A stretch of 7,100 nucleotides of DNA, taken from the NCBI GenBank assembly GCA_021767525.1, contig JAASTF010000155.1, positions 1 to 7,100 on the forward strand. Reading direction: 5' to 3'. The DNA comes from Paracoccaceae bacterium (GTDB lineage Bacteria > Pseudomonadota > Alphaproteobacteria > Rhodobacterales > Rhodobacteraceae). Made by a program: the position numbers and the translations under genes. Shown one piece after another: positions 5,225 to 7,100 of the stretch (within the stretch, counting starts at the first letter, position 1; each line of letters starts with the position of its first letter). The notes below the pieces were generated by a model. It was not told where the DNA came from. It searched no databases and saw only the letters and a list, made by a program, of their open reading frames with translations.

Positions 5225-6121
5225 CTAGCCCGCTGTCGTTTCGATCAGGGTCACACCGGGCATCGCGCGCAAACGCTCAAGATCGTTGGCATAGCGGTCG
5301 CGCAGAATCGCCGCCTCTTTCGCGGGAAACTCGGCCAGGCCCAGGCTGTCGCGACGGTCTGCATAGTCACCGATGATGCCCTGCACTTGGCTGACCGACA
5401 GGCTTTCGCCTGCGTGCAGACGCCGCTGCAACTCTTGCAGGCCCGCGTCTGTGGGGCTGAGGTTCAGCTGCCGCGCGGGTTCGACCAGCGCAGCCTCGTC
5501 CAGCCCCGGGGCCAGACGCGCCAGCAAGCTGCGGCTGCTGCCGCGGGCGGGATATGTCAGCACGGTCACCTGTTCAGGCGCCAGATGTTCGATGAAATCC
5601 GCCATCAATTCAGGCCAGCCCTCGGCCACCTGCATCAGGCCGGGGATCACCTGCTCGAATGGCTCAACCGCCACATCCTCGGCCCGCTTGCGATAGGCGG
5701 AAACGAACAGCTGGTCATAGGGCCGCACCACATACAGCAGATGCGCCACCGGCCCCGGCAGCGCCTGCGCCAGAACCCGCGTGCGGATCGCCCGGGCGGG
5801 GTAGAACCGCCCTTGGGTGAAATGCAGCATCCGGCCCGGGATATTCTCTTCCGACAGGATCAGGCGCGCGCGGCCCTGGCGGTGCTTGTCAATCTCGGCG
5901 CGGGCCGGGTCGGCGAACCCCTTGGCCTTGCGCAGCCCGTGACGCGGGCTGGGCAGCTTCAGCTTCAACTTGCCACCGGGGATGCCATCGCGCCCGGGAT
6001 AGGCTAGGTCATAGCCCGCCGCGTGCAGGGCCGCGCGGTTGTCATCCAGGCACATCTGGAAACTGCTTGTGCCGGTGCGATGCGCGCCCGCATGCATGAA
6101 AACCTGAACCGGATCGGCCAT
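5225..6121 (-). CDS. Sulfotransferase-like P-loop protein
   Basis: The 298-residue protein starts with a sulfotransferase-type phosphosulfate-binding loop, MHAGAHRTGTSSFQ (9-22), comparable to the HxGxxKTGTT loop that holds the 5'-phosphosulfate of PAPS. A second family-like element is LLYVVRPYDQLFVSAYRKR (128-146), whose Arg133 and Ser141 fit the site that contacts the 3'-phosphate. LILSEENIPG (87-96) is typical of this bacterial group. These proteins are thought to move sulfate from PAPS to carbohydrate or other acceptors, but the acceptor cannot be told from sequence and activity is an inference. The ATG at 6119-6121 is preferred: AAAGGG lies 8 nt upstream and the P-loop then sits close to the N-terminus as usual. 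A 25-codon longer form is possible but has no conserved features. No PAPS-synthesis or glycan gene adjoins it. Confidence 0.75.
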   Translation of the reverse strand: MADPVQVFMHAGAHRTGTSSFQMCLDDNRAALHAAGYDLAYPGRDGIPGGKLKLKLPSPRHGLRKAKGFADPARAEIDKHRQGRARLILSEENIPGRMLHFTQGRFYPARAIRTRVLAQALPGPVAHLLYVVRPYDQLFVSAYRKRAEDVAVEPFEQVIPGLMQVAEGWPELMADFIEHLAPEQVTVLTYPARGSSRSLLARLAPGLDEAALVEPARQLNLSPTDAGLQELQRRLHAGESLSVSQVQGIIGDYADRRDSLGLAEFPAKEAAILRDRYANDLERLRAMPGVTLIETTAG

Positions 6122-6243
6122 CTGCCCTGCCCTTTCTTCCCTGCCCGCAGGTATGAGCGGATTTGCGCGTCCGCACAATGCGCGCCCCGTGGACAAGCCA
6201 CAGCTTGATTGCCACTGTCCCCCAAACGCAATAAGGCCGGGCC
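6122..6243. promoter_or_regulatory. Divergent intergenic region
   Basis: These 122 bp separate the starts of two divergent genes and must hold both promoters, unless transcripts enter from outside. I find no convincing -35/-10 pair for either direction. Small dyads are present: GCGGA-N8-TCCGC (6157-6174) and GTGG-N5-CCAC (6189-6201). Either could be a regulator site or a chance match. Confidence 0.35.
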
Positions 6244-7100
6244 ATGACGCGCAGGAAAATCATCATCGACACCGATCCGGGGCAGGACGACGCGGTTGCC
6301 ATCCTTCTGGCATTGGCCAGCCCCGACGAGATCGAGCTGCTGGGCATTACCGCCGTGGCCGGCAACGTGCCGCTAAAGCTGACCGCCCGCAACGCCCGCA
6401 TGGTGTGCGAGCTGGCCGGGCGGCCGGACATGCCAGTTTACGCCGGCTGCGACCGGCCGCTGGGGCGCGATCTGGTAACGGCCGAGCATGTGCACGGCAA
6501 ATCAGGCATCGATGGCCCCGACCTGCCCCCGCCCAGCATGCCCCTGCAAGACGCCCACGCGGTTGATTTCATCATCGACACGCTGCGCGCGCATCCGCCG
6601 GGCACCGTCACCCTGTGCCCGCTGGGTCCGCTGACGAATATCGCAATGGCGTTCGAAAAGGCGCCCGACATCGTGGGCCGCGTGGCCGAAATCGTGCTGA
6701 TGGGCGGCGCCTATTTCGAGGTGGGCAACATCACCCCCGCGGCCGAGTTCAACATCTATGTCGATCCGCAGGCCGCGCGCATCGTGTTCAAATCGGGCGC
6801 GCCGCTGGTGGTGATGCCGCTGGACGTGACGCATAAGGCGCTGGTCACCGCGCCAAGGAACGAGGCGTTCCGCGCACTTGGCACGCCCGTCGGCATCGCC
6901 GTGGCGCAGATGACCGACTTTTTCGAACGCTTCGACAAGGAAAAATACGGCTCCGAAGGCGCGCCGCTGCATGACCCGTGCGTAATCGCCTATCTGATCC
7001 GGCCCGACCTCTTCTCGGGTCGCCATATCAACGTGGAAATCGAAACCCAGTCGGATCTGACGATGGGCATGACCGTGGCCGATTGGTGGGGCGTGTCGGG
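6244..7100 (+). CDS. Inosine-uridine-type nucleoside hydrolase (3' end beyond the window)
   Basis: This enzyme family cleaves the N-glycosidic bond of ribonucleosides to give free base and ribose, mainly for nucleoside salvage. It is normally cytoplasmic and calcium-dependent. The 285 visible residues carry the hallmark IIIDTDPGQDDA (6-17), where Asp11, Asp15 and Asp16 match the calcium and ribose ligands. GPLTNIA is at 128-134, MGG at 153-155 and AAEFNIYVDPQAA at 166-178. PLHDP (241-245) carries the His-Asp pair, of which the His is the catalytic acid in the Crithidia enzyme and the Asp a calcium ligand. The family is usually about 310-320 residues, so only a short C-terminal piece is missing. 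AAGG (6233-6236) lies 7 nt before the ATG. Base preference (inosine, uridine or broad) cannot be decided. A transporter gene could follow outside the window. Confidence 0.93.
   Translation, partial: MTRRKIIIDTDPGQDDAVAILLALASPDEIELLGITAVAGNVPLKLTARNARMVCELAGRPDMPVYAGCDRPLGRDLVTAEHVHGKSGIDGPDLPPPSMPLQDAHAVDFIIDTLRAHPPGTVTLCPLGPLTNIAMAFEKAPDIVGRVAEIVLMGGAYFEVGNITPAAEFNIYVDPQAARIVFKSGAPLVVMPLDVTHKALVTAPRNEAFRALGTPVGIAVAQMTDFFERFDKEKYGSEGAPLHDPCVIAYLIRPDLFSGRHINVEIETQSDLTMGMTVADWWGVS

Noticed and set aside
4964..5228. Small open frames of 76 to 84 codons on both strands between the EF-hand and sulfotransferase-like genes
   Set aside because: They overlap one another in several frames and have no ribosome site, known motif or convincing codon bias.
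5189..6007. 272-codon plus-strand open frame opposite the sulfotransferase-like gene
   Set aside because: It is Gln/Arg/His-rich shadow composition. The minus frame has the P-loop and the conserved Arg...Ser element.
6205..6234. Promoter for the nucleoside hydrolase from TTGATT and a downstream AT-rich hexamer
   Set aside because: The -10 candidate is poor, and the implied start would fall on the ribosome site or the ATG.
6502..7026. 174-codon minus-strand open frame
   Set aside because: It is antisense to the nucleoside hydrolase, whose catalytic motifs are unambiguous.

Overview
The window is GC-rich chromosomal DNA that looks like an alphaproteobacterium, most probably of the Rhodobacterales (Rhodobacter/Roseobacter lineage). 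That placement is inferred from the very high third-position GC, the yajC-secD pair lying near serS, and the style of the proteins. It is not proven by any marker in the window.

Layout, left to right. On the minus strand are the 5' part of secD and all of yajC, two parts of the Sec translocase accessory complex, with a plausible sigma-70-type promoter in front of yajC. Next comes about 540 bp without a gene. It holds two copies of a dispersed-looking repeat, one of them bounded by a perfect 17-bp inverted repeat, with a short AT-rich stretch between them. On the plus strand follows an accessory gene for a 494-residue membrane protein with three predicted transmembrane segments and a pentapeptide-repeat module. 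Its 3' half is clearly poorer in GC than its 5' half. A 115-bp gap with helically phased TRTGCAT motifs leads into serS (seryl-tRNA synthetase), which is intact.

A strong hairpin separates serS from a convergent minus-strand gene for a small exported EF-hand protein. About 340 bp of gene-free DNA follows. Then come a minus-strand sulfotransferase-like gene and, divergent from it, a nucleoside hydrolase gene that runs off the right edge.

The genes do not form one pathway. SecD/YajC and SerRS are housekeeping functions. The segment between them (about 1280 to 3215) looks like an accessory insertion: a repeat-rich leader, a composite membrane gene of unknown role, and an unusual phased repeat. 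It is the most interesting part of the window. I see no complete novel system, CRISPR array, tRNA, rRNA or transposase gene.
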